Source: Prevotella sp. UBA2746 (GTDB taxonomy: Bacteria > Bacteroidota > Bacteroidia > Bacteroidales > Bacteroidaceae). From it: a stretch of DNA of 64,000 nt. The DNA lies in contig DEJO01000018.1 of the NCBI GenBank assembly GCA_002353555.1, positions 1 through 64,000 of the forward strand. The letters run 5' to 3'. How positions within the stretch are numbered: the stretch's first letter is position 1; every line of letters starts with the position of its first letter. The notes under the pieces are model-generated. The model was not told where the DNA came from. It ran no database searches and saw nothing but the letters and a program-made list of their open reading frames with translations. The translations under genes and the position numbers were made by a program. Below are positions 50,662 through 60,290 of this stretch, one piece after another.

Positions 50662-51942
50662 ATGAAAAAGATTAATCAATATATCATTGCAGCAGCCATC
50701 CCCCTCCTGGGGATGCTGGCTGCCTGCACAGACGGAAACGACTGGACGGTAGACAACTCTGCCTCACGCCAGCGCACTCCGGACGGGCTGGAAGCTGAAA
50801 TTGATTCGGCAACCCTGAACATGGAACTGAAATGGAACAAGGCCTCCGGAGCTACCGGCTATGAGGTACAGGTGAGCGAAACACCGCTGATGGCAGGTAT
50901 CGATGAAACTGAAGGCATCGCTACGTTCACTACCGATGCCAGCCCGATGACCATCGACCGCATCAACGACAAGATTGAGATTAAGGAGAACACCACATAC
51001 TATGTCCGCGTACGCGCTATTCAAGCAGGCAAGAACCCAAGTAAGTGGGCTACTGACGACATCGCAAGCGGTACCTATAAGGTGCAGTCTCCTGCCACCT
51101 TGTGGATTGATGACACGGGTGTAGGCGAGAAAGACCTCACCATGCAATGGATCAAGACGAAGTATGCCACCCCGACAACCATCGTCAACCAGAACACAGG
51201 TGAAAGCCACGAGATTACTGACGAAGAGAAGGAAGCCCTCAGCTATAAGGCTACTGGCTTGCAGGACGGTGTGGAATATACCTTCACCTTGCTTGACGAG
51301 AACGGTAACCAGATTGGTAAGACAACCAAGGCTACAGAAAAGGCTCCGAACATGGATTGGGCAATGTCTGTCATGGATCTCTCTACATGGGTTAAGGGTG
51401 GTACCACTTACCTCACTGACGGTAAATTCACTGTAGAAATGAACGACCACGGTGGCAAGTTCAAGGGTGAGTTTAAGGATATCCGCATGATCAGTCCGCT
51501 CAACGAAACCGGCGAGAAACTCAGTTTCTACAGATTCAACACCAATACCAAGGAGTTCTATTCTATTGATGACTGGGATCCTGAAACGAGCCAGTTTGAT
51601 CCGAACAAGTCTAAGGAATACATCAAGCTGACGATTCCTGCAAAGGGACGTCTCTATGTTTATGCATACACTGGAACAGCCGGACGTACGATGGTTGTAG
51701 CAAAGAGGGATATCAACCCGACAACCAATGAGATGACTGAAGAAAAGATCTTCGACAAAGCATTGGATAGCAACTTGAAGGACAATGCTCCTGAAGGCGA
51801 TGCTGTGAAGTACGAGAAGATATACATCACTGAAGCTGGTGACTACTATGTCAGCAGCCCAAATGGAGCTATCTATATCTACGGCTTCATCTTCGTTCCC
51901 GACGAGGAGATTAAACAAGATCCCATTGATGTGATCAATTAA
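50662..51942 (+). CDS. SusE/SusF-like surface glycan-binding lipoprotein
   Basis: 426 residues. Lipoprotein signal with Cys22 (GMLAACTDG). Two fibronectin-III-like domains (about 40-145 and 150-235; LKWNKASGATGYEVQVSE, YYVRVRAIQAGKNPSKW) precede a beta-rich C-terminal domain (about 240-420; RLYVYAYTGTAGRTMVVAK ... YYVSSPNGAIYIYGFIF) that could bind carbohydrate. It is third in the susC-susD operon, 19 bp after susD. Family by position and layout; the ligand is inferred as pectin. Confidence 0.78.
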   Translation: MKKINQYIIAAAIPLLGMLAACTDGNDWTVDNSASRQRTPDGLEAEIDSATLNMELKWNKASGATGYEVQVSETPLMAGIDETEGIATFTTDASPMTIDRINDKIEIKENTTYYVRVRAIQAGKNPSKWATDDIASGTYKVQSPATLWIDDTGVGEKDLTMQWIKTKYATPTTIVNQNTGESHEITDEEKEALSYKATGLQDGVEYTFTLLDENGNQIGKTTKATEKAPNMDWAMSVMDLSTWVKGGTTYLTDGKFTVEMNDHGGKFKGEFKDIRMISPLNETGEKLSFYRFNTNTKEFYSIDDWDPETSQFDPNKSKEYIKLTIPAKGRLYVYAYTGTAGRTMVVAKRDINPTTNEMTEEKIFDKALDSNLKDNAPEGDAVKYEKIYITEAGDYYVSSPNGAIYIYGFIFVPDEEIKQDPIDVIN

Positions 51943-51967
51943 GGAACCATTCAACCTCTATATCAAG

Positions 51968-51996
51968 AAGGAGTGCCGTGCGGCACTCCTTCTTTC
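51968..51996 (+). terminator. Intrinsic terminator of the susCD operon
   Basis: AAGGAGTGCC pairs with GGCACTCCTT around a 4-nt loop, followed by CTTTC. Confidence 0.78.
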
Positions 51997-52096
51997 ATGG
52001 TAAGCATAAGTAGAAAATGCCTAAGCGATAGAAATGTCACTATCGTCACCGACCAACATTTTCCTCCCTTTCATTTGCAGGTTAAGAAATTAGTTG

Positions 52097-52104
52097 TATA
52101 TTTG
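52097..52104 (+). promoter_or_regulatory. Predicted promoter for the PL1 lipoprotein gene
   Basis: TATATTTG with TTTG 19 nt upstream (52074-52077); 31 nt before the ATG at 52136. Confidence 0.7.
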
Positions 52105-52135
52105 CAGATGGAAAATAACTAAGAAATTAAAGAAT

Positions 52136-53680
52136 ATGAAAAGATTATCCCTTTTAGTGTATCTCGTCTCCGCCGTGCTCTTCGTAGCCTGCGGCGGTGG
52201 TGACGACAGTGGCTCCGGCGGTGGCGGCGGAGGCTCCACAGGTAACTTACCCGTAAAAACGAAGGCACGCGATCTGGCGTTCCCCGGTGCCGACGGTGGT
52301 GCCAGCAAGATTACAGGCGGTGCCGAAGGTAGCGTGTATATCGTCAACAGCCTGGCCGACGACGGCAGTCAGGGAACGTTACGTGCAGCCTTGCAAAGCG
52401 GCAACCGGTTCATCGTCTTCGCCGTCGGCGGACAGATTAACCTGAATCAGAAGTTAGAGATCAAAGCATCGAACATCACGATTGCCGGACAGAGTGCTCC
52501 CGGTGGCGGCATCACGGTTGCCGGCTATCCTGTCTACATCAGTGGCGACAACGTCATCATCCGCTACATGCGCTTCCGCATGGGTGATCAAAATGGAGGC
52601 AAAGCTAACTTTGATCCAGAAGACGGCGACGCTCTTGGTGGAAAGGACTGCAAGAATGTGCTCATCGACCACTGCTCCATCTCTTGGAGTACCGACGAAT
52701 GTGCCTCGTTCTCACGCATCACCAACTTCACCATGCAGTACTGCATAATCTCTGAAAGTCTAAAGAAATCTACCCACGTAAAGGGTAACCACGGCTACGG
52801 TGGCATCTGGGGCGGTGTCAATGCGTCCTACCACCACAACCTGCTTGCCTGCCACGATTCCCGTAACCCGCGCTTCGACCACGGCTATGTGGCACGAGCT
52901 TTCGGCGGACCCATTGACTATGTGAACAACGTGGTCTACGGATGGGGCGGCAACTCTACATACGGCGGCGAGACAGGCAACACCAATGTCTTCCATATCA
53001 ACATGCAGAACAACTACTATAAGCCGGCTTCCTACTCTTCGCACAAGGACCGACTGATAGAAATCACGACGATGTGCGGCAACTGTACCAACAACATTGC
53101 TCCCTGCGAGTGTACGCCCGCCCAGCTCTACATCAACGGCAATCAGGTCAACAACGTGAGCAACAAAGACTGGGACGGTGTTGATTGGGGTAAGACGACG
53201 AAAGCCAACAATACCACTTACACCGACAGCCGTTCCAATGAAACCCTGCTCAGCATGTCTAAGCTCAACAGCCGCTGGACAACAGGCTTGACGAAACTCA
53301 CCTTCACAGAGAGTGCTACGAACGCCTACAACAGCGTATTGAACTGTGCCGGTGCCTCACTGATTCGCGATGGCGTTGACAATCGTGTCATCAACAATGT
53401 CCGTAATGGTTCTGGTAGTTTGATCAACTCACAGAGCGATGTCGGTGGTTACCCAGCCCTTGCTCCTGGAACGGCTCTGACCGACACCGACAAAGATGGT
53501 ATGCCGGACAATTGGGAGATTGCCGAGATGCAGAAACTTGGTGTTACGGGTAAAGCCGTCAGCGAGTTCAAGCCCAATGCTTACAACATCACGGGCAAAT
53601 ACACCAATCTGGAAGTGTATATGAACGAACTGGTAATGGAAACCTTCCCCGGTGGTGCTAATGCTACGGCTACACGATAA
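52136..53680 (+). CDS. PL1-family pectate lyase, lipoprotein
   Basis: 514 residues. Lipid Cys19 (LFVACGGGDD) and a Gly/Ser linker suggest a surface-anchored enzyme. Beta-helix motifs AFPGADGGASKITGG, NITIAGQSAPGGGI, NVIIRYMRFRMGD, IDHCSISWSTDECASF and HHNLLACHDSRNPRF are those of PL1 lyases of the pectate trisaccharide-lyase type. A calcium-binding-like DTDKDGMPDNWE is near the C-terminus. It has its own promoter and terminator. Confidence 0.88.
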   Translation: MKRLSLLVYLVSAVLFVACGGGDDSGSGGGGGGSTGNLPVKTKARDLAFPGADGGASKITGGAEGSVYIVNSLADDGSQGTLRAALQSGNRFIVFAVGGQINLNQKLEIKASNITIAGQSAPGGGITVAGYPVYISGDNVIIRYMRFRMGDQNGGKANFDPEDGDALGGKDCKNVLIDHCSISWSTDECASFSRITNFTMQYCIISESLKKSTHVKGNHGYGGIWGGVNASYHHNLLACHDSRNPRFDHGYVARAFGGPIDYVNNVVYGWGGNSTYGGETGNTNVFHINMQNNYYKPASYSSHKDRLIEITTMCGNCTNNIAPCECTPAQLYINGNQVNNVSNKDWDGVDWGKTTKANNTTYTDSRSNETLLSMSKLNSRWTTGLTKLTFTESATNAYNSVLNCAGASLIRDGVDNRVINNVRNGSGSLINSQSDVGGYPALAPGTALTDTDKDGMPDNWEIAEMQKLGVTGKAVSEFKPNAYNITGKYTNLEVYMNELVMETFPGGANATATR

Positions 53681-53700
53681 CCCCTGATCATCACTACTAT

Positions 53701-53736
53701 AAGGCTCACCATAAAAACGGGTGAGCCTTTTTTTTC
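53701..53736 (+). terminator. Intrinsic terminator after the PL1 lipoprotein gene
   Basis: AAGGCTCACC pairs with GGTGAGCCTT, followed by a run of eight or more T. Confidence 0.9.
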
Positions 53737-53788
53737 TTTTTCCTCTCATTTCGCCAATAATTCCACCCTTAATTCTGCCTTTTCTTCA

Positions 53789-53796
53789 TACCTTTG
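53789..53796 (+). promoter_or_regulatory. Predicted promoter -7 box for the tandem PL1-PL1-GH3 genes
   Basis: TACCTTTG, 29 nt before the ATG at 53826. It excludes the longer upstream frame. Confidence 0.65.
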
Positions 53797-53825
53797 CGCC
53801 AGAAAACCTAAATGGAAGATTACAT

Positions 53826-55340
53826 ATGAAGAAGAAAATGATGATGATGGGACTGATGCTATTAGGGTGGCTCAGCCTGAGTGCACAACAAAAGACACCG
53901 GCATTTCCCGGAGCCGAAGGCTTCGGCATGTATACCACTGGCGGTCGTGGTGGCAAGGTTTATCACGTAACAACAATTGAGGACAACGAGCAACCGGGTT
54001 CTCTCCGTCATGCCTTGAACCAGAAAGGACCGCGAACGATTGTGTTCGATGTGTCGGGAACCATCCACCTGACCTCAGAGCTGAAGGTCAAGAACGGCGA
54101 CGTGACCATTGCCGGACAGACGGCACCCGGCGACGGCATCTGCATTGCCGACCATCCGTTTGTCATCTCCTGCGACAACATCATCATCCGCTACATGCGC
54201 TTCCGCTTAGGCAACAAGTTCATTGCCGACCATGAGGGCGACGGTCTCGGCTCGATGGACCACGACAACATCATCGTGGACCACTGCTCCGTCAGCTGGA
54301 GCATCGACGAATGCCTGTCGGTCTATGGCGGAAAGAACATCACCGTACAGTGGTGCATCGCCTCTCAGAGTCTCCGCAACTCAGGACATGCCAAGGGCAG
54401 CCACGGCTATGGCGGCAACTGGGGCGGCAGCGGTGCCTCCTACCACCACAACCTGCTGGCTCACCACGACTCACGCTGCCCACGCTTAGGTCCGCGTGTA
54501 GGCACGCAGACCGATGAACGTGTAGACATCCGCAACAACGTGTTCTACAACTGGGGCGGCAACGGCTGCTACGGCGGCGAAGGTCAGAACGTGAACATCG
54601 TCAACAACTACTACAAGCCCGGTCCCGGCACCAAGAAGCGTGGTGAACGTATAGCCACACGCATTGCCCAGATTAACATAAGAACAACCCAATACACCCA
54701 CCACGACACCGACAGCCCCAACAAGTGGGACGTGATGTGGCACCGTTGGGGCAAGTACTTCATCGACGGCAACATCAATGCCAGCTATGGCGACGTGACG
54801 GATGACAACTGGAACGAAGGCGTCTACCCGCAGATAGACAACGAGAAGTGCGACGGCACCTTCACCCAAGAGACCAAAGACACCATCCGACTCTCACAGC
54901 CTATCCCTTATCCTACCACTACCACTCACGATGCCAAGACCGCTTACGAGCGCGTACTCGCCTATGCCGGTGCCAGCCTGCACCGCGACTGGGTTGACGA
55001 ACTGATGGTCTCAGACACCCGGAAGGGTGTTGCCAGCCACACAGGTGTGCTGAAAGACAAGAAAGGACGTAACAATATCCCCGGAATCATCGACTCTCAG
55101 GAAGACAACAAGCCTGACGATGCCGGTGCTGACTGGCAGGCATGGCCTGTACTGAAGAGCGAACCTGCACCGAAAGACACTGACGGCGACGGAATGCCCG
55201 ACGCATGGGAGACAGCCAACGGACTGAACCCGAACGATGTAGCCGACGGGAACAAGACCGACAAAGAGGGATATACCAATCTGGAACGCTACCTGAACTC
55301 TATCGTAGCCGACATCACAACTCAACAGAACCTGAAATGA
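53826..55340 (+). CDS. Secreted PL1-family pectate lyase, tandem copy 1
   Basis: 504 residues; signal peptide MMMMGLMLLGWLSLSAQ. The beta-helix begins TPAFPGAEGFGMYTTGG and has DVTIAGQTAPGDGI, NIIIRYMRFRLGN, VDHCSVSWSIDECLSVYGG and HHNLLAHHDSRCPRLGPR. A C-terminal DTDGDGMPDAWE calcium-loop motif follows. It is paralogous over nearly its whole length to the next gene. It has no lipid Cys and no shared C-terminal signature. Its stop overlaps the next start by 4 bp. Confidence 0.9.
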   Translation: MKKKMMMMGLMLLGWLSLSAQQKTPAFPGAEGFGMYTTGGRGGKVYHVTTIEDNEQPGSLRHALNQKGPRTIVFDVSGTIHLTSELKVKNGDVTIAGQTAPGDGICIADHPFVISCDNIIIRYMRFRLGNKFIADHEGDGLGSMDHDNIIVDHCSVSWSIDECLSVYGGKNITVQWCIASQSLRNSGHAKGSHGYGGNWGGSGASYHHNLLAHHDSRCPRLGPRVGTQTDERVDIRNNVFYNWGGNGCYGGEGQNVNIVNNYYKPGPGTKKRGERIATRIAQINIRTTQYTHHDTDSPNKWDVMWHRWGKYFIDGNINASYGDVTDDNWNEGVYPQIDNEKCDGTFTQETKDTIRLSQPIPYPTTTTHDAKTAYERVLAYAGASLHRDWVDELMVSDTRKGVASHTGVLKDKKGRNNIPGIIDSQEDNKPDDAGADWQAWPVLKSEPAPKDTDGDGMPDAWETANGLNPNDVADGNKTDKEGYTNLERYLNSIVADITTQQNLK

Positions 55341-57007
55341 TGAAAACAGTATTTGCATCGCTGCTCATGCTTCTCACAGGCATGCATGCTGCGGCACAGA
55401 CACCGGCATTCCCTGGTGCAGAGGGCTTCGGACGCTATACCACAGGCGGACGCGGCGGAACAGTCTACCACGTGACAACCCTGGCTGACAACAGCCAGCA
55501 AGGTTCCTTCCGATACGCTTGCGAACGTAGCGGTCGCCGCACCGTCGTCTTCGACGTTTCGGGAACCATCCATCTGCAAAGGGAACTCGCCATCAAGGGA
55601 GATGTCACCATTGCCGGACAGACGGCACCCGGTGACGGCATCTGCGTTGCCGACTACCCCGTGACACTCTCTGGCAACAACGTCATCATCCGCTACCTGC
55701 GCTTCCGCCTCGGCAACAAGAATGTAAGCAAGCACGAAGGCGACGGCTTCGGCTCGATGGACCATAACAACATCATCATTGACCACTGCTCGGTCAGCTG
55801 GAGCATCGACGAATGTCTGTCGGTCTATGGCGGACAGAACCTCACCGTGCAATGGTGCATCGCCGCGCAGAGCCTGAAGAATGCCGGACACAGCAAGGGC
55901 AGCCACGGCTACGGCGGCAACTGGGGCGGCTACAAGGCTTCGTACCACCACAACCTCATTGCCCACAACGAGAGCCGCACGCCGCGTCTGGGTCCGCGCC
56001 CCGGCACACAGCAACATGAACACATGGACATGCGCAACAACGTCATCTACAACTGGGCTGGCGAAGGTTGCTACGGCGGTGAGGGCATGAACGTAAACAT
56101 CGTGAACAACTACTACAAGCCCGGTCCGGCAACCATCAAGAAGGTCAACGAAAACAATAGCGACCTCATCGGCAAGCGCATCGCCAAGATCGGCATCCGC
56201 ACCACTGCCTATACCAAACACGACACATCGAAACCCAACGAATGGGACGTGATGTGGCACAAATGGGGAACATTCTATGTGGACGGCAACTACAACAGCC
56301 AGTATCAAGACGTGACAGCCGACAACTGGAGCAACGGCATATACAACCAGATCAGCAATGATGCCAGCGTAGACTATACCTTTACCGACCAAGTGAAGCA
56401 GGACATGAGGCTGAGCCTGCCACTGAACTACGAAAGTGTGACGACCCACAGCGCACAGACGGCATACGAGCGCGTGCTCGACTATGCCGGTGCCAGCCTG
56501 CACCGTGACGCTCTGGACGACATCATCGTGGCTGACACCCGCAACGGTGTTGCCACCGCTACAGGCAGCGGCAATCTCAGCGGCATCATCAACACGCAGG
56601 GCGATGTCTCCGGCTACATCACGGGCAGCGACAGCCCGTGGCCCACGCTCAACAGCCAGCCGATGGCAACAGACACTGACGGTGACGGCATGCCCGACAC
56701 ATGGGAAGACAGTCACGGACTGAAGAAGAACGATGGCAGCGACGGCAAGACCGTCACTACCGGCGGCTATACCCATCTGGAGATATACCTCAACTCACTG
56801 GTAGAAAACATCACCACGGCACAGAATGCCGACGGCATCGCCATGAGCGGACAGCAAGTCTTCGTCACCAACGGGATAGAAAGCCACACCATCGCCCCCT
56901 CTCCTACCAGTCGTGAACGTTATTGCTACTCGCTTACCGGTCAGAGAGTGGACAACAACTACAGAGGAATTGTCATCAGAAACGGCAGAAAATTCGTCAT
57001 CAAATGA
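55337..57007 (+). CDS. Secreted PL1-family pectate lyase, tandem copy 2
   Basis: 556 residues; start ATG overlaps the preceding stop (ATGATGA), implying translational coupling. Signal peptide KTVFASLLMLLTGMHAAAQ. Same motif series as copy 1 (TPAFPGAEGFGRYTTGG, VDVSGTIHL-like strand, IDHCSVSWSIDECLSVYGG, HHNLIAHNESRTPRLGPR, DTDGDGMPDTWE). It differs by an extra about 45-residue tail ending YCYSLTGQRVDNNYRGIVI, the shared C-terminal signature. Probably a duplication followed by divergence of localisation. Confidence 0.9.
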   Translation: MMKTVFASLLMLLTGMHAAAQTPAFPGAEGFGRYTTGGRGGTVYHVTTLADNSQQGSFRYACERSGRRTVVFDVSGTIHLQRELAIKGDVTIAGQTAPGDGICVADYPVTLSGNNVIIRYLRFRLGNKNVSKHEGDGFGSMDHNNIIIDHCSVSWSIDECLSVYGGQNLTVQWCIAAQSLKNAGHSKGSHGYGGNWGGYKASYHHNLIAHNESRTPRLGPRPGTQQHEHMDMRNNVIYNWAGEGCYGGEGMNVNIVNNYYKPGPATIKKVNENNSDLIGKRIAKIGIRTTAYTKHDTSKPNEWDVMWHKWGTFYVDGNYNSQYQDVTADNWSNGIYNQISNDASVDYTFTDQVKQDMRLSLPLNYESVTTHSAQTAYERVLDYAGASLHRDALDDIIVADTRNGVATATGSGNLSGIINTQGDVSGYITGSDSPWPTLNSQPMATDTDGDGMPDTWEDSHGLKKNDGSDGKTVTTGGYTHLEIYLNSLVENITTAQNADGIAMSGQQVFVTNGIESHTIAPSPTSRERYCYSLTGQRVDNNYRGIVIRNGRKFVIK

Positions 57008-57038
57008 TAGAAAACAAATAATTTCAAACCTAATCAAA

Positions 57039-60000
57039 ATGAAGAAGAGAACATTATCACTATTCGCAGCCGCCTTATTGCTCGGCGGCAACCTCATGGC
57101 ACAAGACCTGGAGAAGTATCCGTGGTTGGACAAGTCGAAATCATTCCACGAACGTGCGGTACTATTGGTCAAGGAGCTCACCCTTCGTGAGAAAGTCGAT
57201 CAGTTGGGAAACAATGTCAGCGAAGCCATCAAGCGCGACGGCGTTGTTATCGTCCCCTCCTATCAGTATTGGAACGAAGCACTCCACGGCGTTGCCCGTT
57301 CGGGTGCCGCCACCAGCTTCCCTGAGTCGAAAGGTATGTCCTGCACCTGGAATCCGCAATTGGTGTTCGACTGTGCCAATGCCATTTCCGATGAAGCCCG
57401 ATGGTATCACGTCAACAAGGGCAAGGGACTCAACTACTGGAGTCCCACCATCAACATGGCTCGTGACCCACGATGGGGACGTGAAGAAGAGAACTACGGT
57501 GAAGACCCGTTCCTTGCCGGCACACTGGGTGTACAGTTCATCAAGGGCTTCCAAGGTGAGATTACCCCAGAGACACCTTATTATAAATTAGTAGCAACAG
57601 CCAAGCACTTTGCTGCCAACAACTATGAGCGCGGCAGGCAGTCTACCACCTCGTTCGTTACAGAGAAGAACATGCGAGAATACTACCTGCCAGCCTTCAA
57701 GATGTGTGTCGAGCAGGCTGACGTGAAGAGCATCATGGCAGCCTACAACGCCCTTTCTACCAACAAAGACGAGAAGGATGCCAACAACAAGGGCTATGCC
57801 AATGCTCACGGCGGTCTGCCTTGTGCCGGAAACAAGATGCTGCTCACCGACATCCTGCGCAAGGAGTGGGGCTTCTCCGGCTATGTCACCAGCGACTGTG
57901 CAGGTGTGGCATGCATCCACCGTGCTACCAAGCACTTGTATTTCGGTCCCTATACAGCCGGAAACATCAACACCAACAAGGAGTTTGATGCTATTCACAA
58001 CCCATACGGCAGTGCCACTCCAGAGGAAATTATGATGGAAGCACGGTCAGCATCGCTTGCCATCAAGGCCGGTCTGGACACCAACTGCGAGTTCATGAGC
58101 CAATCATCGGTATTGCAACGTGCTGCCGTCAATGCCGCAACTCCTGAGTTCCAAGCCCAAGAGCAGGCAGCACCCAACGGTCTGAAGTATGTCACCCTCA
58201 CCGAAGAGGACATCGACCAGGCTGTTATCCGAGTCCTGGAGACCCGCTTTGCCTTGGGAGAGTTCGACAACTATGTCTATCCCGTAGACAACACTTTGGA
58301 GAGTGAAGCCAACCAAGCCTTGGCATTGAAGGCAGCCCAGGAGAGTATCGTGCTGATGAAGAACGAGAAAGCTACCGAGAGCGATGCCGCTCCGCTGCTG
58401 CCCATCAGCGCCGACAAGAAAGTTGCCCTCATCGGTCCCTACGCCAACCAGATCATGCTGGGCGACTACAGCGGCACTCCGACCTACACCACCACCCCCT
58501 TCGAGGCTTTCAGCAAGAAGATGAACTTCGAGCCTAAGAAAGACACCTACAACTTCCTGGACTACAACAGCTTCTATGCCAAACGCGGTGAAACGAAGTT
58601 CCGCGACGGCGACCACATAGGCAACACCAGCAACGGCGACTGGATAGTCTTCGACGAGATAGACTTCGGCGAGGGATGCACCAACTTCACCTGTCTGGCT
58701 GCCACCCGCCTCACCAAGAGCGGCGATGTCGTAGACGGCAGCAAGTCGGGCATCGGACACATCGACTTCTATCTTGACGATGCCACAACCCCGTCGCTCA
58801 CCGTCAGCAATGCCGACATTGCTGCTGGCAACTGGACTACCTATAAGGAAATCAGTCAGGATATCGACAAGACTGTCTTCCAAGGCAAGCACAAGGTGAC
58901 CATCCGCTTTGTCGCTGATGCAGGCATGAACTACGCCGGCAACTGGAAGACCTTCAGCTTCTTCAATCCCGAATCACGCCCTCTGGAAGAACAGGGACCG
59001 CTCTATATGGTAGAGACGTCAACATCGGTCAACGAGGTGGCAACAACAGAGATGATCAACCGTGCCAAGGCTGTTGCCCAGAAAGCCGACGTAGTGGTCT
59101 TCATTGGCGGCACCGACTACAGCAAACCCGATGACCATGCCACTGGTACCGAAGGCCACGACCGCTGGAAGATTACGCTCCCCGGCAACCAGGAAGAGGT
59201 GCTGAAGGCCGTCAAGGAGGTCAACCCCAACGTCGTACTCGTCCTGGAGAGCGGCTCCTCGCTCGACATCACATGGGCAAAAGCCAACATCCCTGCCATC
59301 ATTGAGGCATGGTATGGCGGTCAGGCACAGGGACAAGCCATCTGCGACGCCATCTATGGCGACATCAACCCCGGTGGCAAGCTCACCTCTACATGGTATA
59401 ACAGCGTTGAGGAACTGCCATCAGCCAACAGCAATGCACAAAACTACTCCAGCTTCGGACGCGAAGGCATGATGGAATACAACATCGACGACTGGGGCTA
59501 CACCTATATGTATTATGGCAAGGGAAAGAAAAATCCCTGTCAGGCGGCAAAGCCCATGTACCCCTTCGGCTACGGACTGAGCTATACCACTTTCAGCTAT
59601 GGCGGTTTCAACATTCCCGACAACTTCAACATCGGACAGACGAAAGACGTAACGCTGACAGTAACGAACACGGGAACGCGCCCTGGAGATGAAGTCATCC
59701 AGGTCTATGCCTCCTTCCCAGGCTCCACCGTCGGCCGCCCCATCAAGAAACTCGTCGGCTTCCAGCGAGTCACCGTTCCTGCCGGTGAGACTGTAGCGGT
59801 AACGATACCCGTTTCTCACGAGAACTTCTCCTACTTCGACGAGACCACCCACACCTTCCGCACCGAGAGTGCTGCAGAGTTGCAGGTCGCCACGTCAAGT
59901 GCCGACGAAGACGTGAAGTACAAGCAGCAGGTTGTCACCGAAGCCGGCACGGTAGGCGAGACGTATATCTCGACACACATCGACGAGATACCGGCAGTCA

Positions 60001-60131
60001 GCGGGCAACAGCTGCGCAAGTCCGACCACATCTACAACGTCATGGGAGCCTATGTCGGTCCTGCCAGTTGCTTCGACCGCCTGCCCAGAGGTGTATATGT
60101 GCTGAACGGAGTCAAGTATATTAAGAAGTAA
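57039..60131 (+). CDS. Secreted GH3 glycosidase with inserted CBM6-like domain
   Basis: 1030 residues; signal peptide KRTLSLFAAALLLGGNLMAQ. GH3 N-domain (about 25-400) has the nucleophile Asp286 in TSDCAGV, plus RDPRWGREEENYGEDPFL and KHFAANNYE. After the start of the C-domain there is a CBM6-like jelly roll (about 520-650; GDHIGNTSNGDWIVFDEIDFG). The C-domain resumes with VVVFIGGTD, and an FN3-like domain follows (TVTNTGTRPGDEVIQVY). The profile resembles beta-xylosidase/beta-glucosidase GH3 members, so side chains of pectin are likely targets; exact specificity is unknown. The tail HIYNVMGAYVG ... GVYVLNGVKYIKK is a divergent form of the shared signature. Confidence 0.9.
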   Translation: MKKRTLSLFAAALLLGGNLMAQDLEKYPWLDKSKSFHERAVLLVKELTLREKVDQLGNNVSEAIKRDGVVIVPSYQYWNEALHGVARSGAATSFPESKGMSCTWNPQLVFDCANAISDEARWYHVNKGKGLNYWSPTINMARDPRWGREEENYGEDPFLAGTLGVQFIKGFQGEITPETPYYKLVATAKHFAANNYERGRQSTTSFVTEKNMREYYLPAFKMCVEQADVKSIMAAYNALSTNKDEKDANNKGYANAHGGLPCAGNKMLLTDILRKEWGFSGYVTSDCAGVACIHRATKHLYFGPYTAGNINTNKEFDAIHNPYGSATPEEIMMEARSASLAIKAGLDTNCEFMSQSSVLQRAAVNAATPEFQAQEQAAPNGLKYVTLTEEDIDQAVIRVLETRFALGEFDNYVYPVDNTLESEANQALALKAAQESIVLMKNEKATESDAAPLLPISADKKVALIGPYANQIMLGDYSGTPTYTTTPFEAFSKKMNFEPKKDTYNFLDYNSFYAKRGETKFRDGDHIGNTSNGDWIVFDEIDFGEGCTNFTCLAATRLTKSGDVVDGSKSGIGHIDFYLDDATTPSLTVSNADIAAGNWTTYKEISQDIDKTVFQGKHKVTIRFVADAGMNYAGNWKTFSFFNPESRPLEEQGPLYMVETSTSVNEVATTEMINRAKAVAQKADVVVFIGGTDYSKPDDHATGTEGHDRWKITLPGNQEEVLKAVKEVNPNVVLVLESGSSLDITWAKANIPAIIEAWYGGQAQGQAICDAIYGDINPGGKLTSTWYNSVEELPSANSNAQNYSSFGREGMMEYNIDDWGYTYMYYGKGKKNPCQAAKPMYPFGYGLSYTTFSYGGFNIPDNFNIGQTKDVTLTVTNTGTRPGDEVIQVYASFPGSTVGRPIKKLVGFQRVTVPAGETVAVTIPVSHENFSYFDETTHTFRTESAAELQVATSSADEDVKYKQQVVTEAGTVGETYISTHIDEIPAVSGQQLRKSDHIYNVMGAYVGPASCFDRLPRGVYVLNGVKYIKK

Positions 60132-60290
60132 GGCCCTTCCCAACCCTAGGCCCTCCCCAACCCTCCCTAAAGGGAGGGCTTTTTCTTTTGTAGTCCTTAC
60201 GAATAAAATAAACCCTCCCTAAAGGGAGGGCTTTTTTGTAGTCCTTACTCATCAATACCCCCTCCCTTTAGGGAGGGTTGGGAAGGGCCT
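60131..60290. repeat. Palindrome cluster with 17-bp inverted ends between convergent genes
   Basis: AGGCCCTTCCCAACCCT (60131-60147) is perfectly inverted at 60274-60290. Between them are three CCCTCCCT-WWA-GGGAGGG palindromes (60160-60180, 60211-60233, 60259-60276), two followed by T-runs. They should terminate both the GH3 transcript and the convergent regulator. The outer ends overlap the last base of the GH3 stop codon and two bases of the regulator stop codon. Confidence 0.85.

Noticed and set aside
55322..56776. 484-codon antisense frame opposite the tandem PL1 gene
   Set aside because: The plus strand encodes a clear pectate lyase; the antisense product has no family features.
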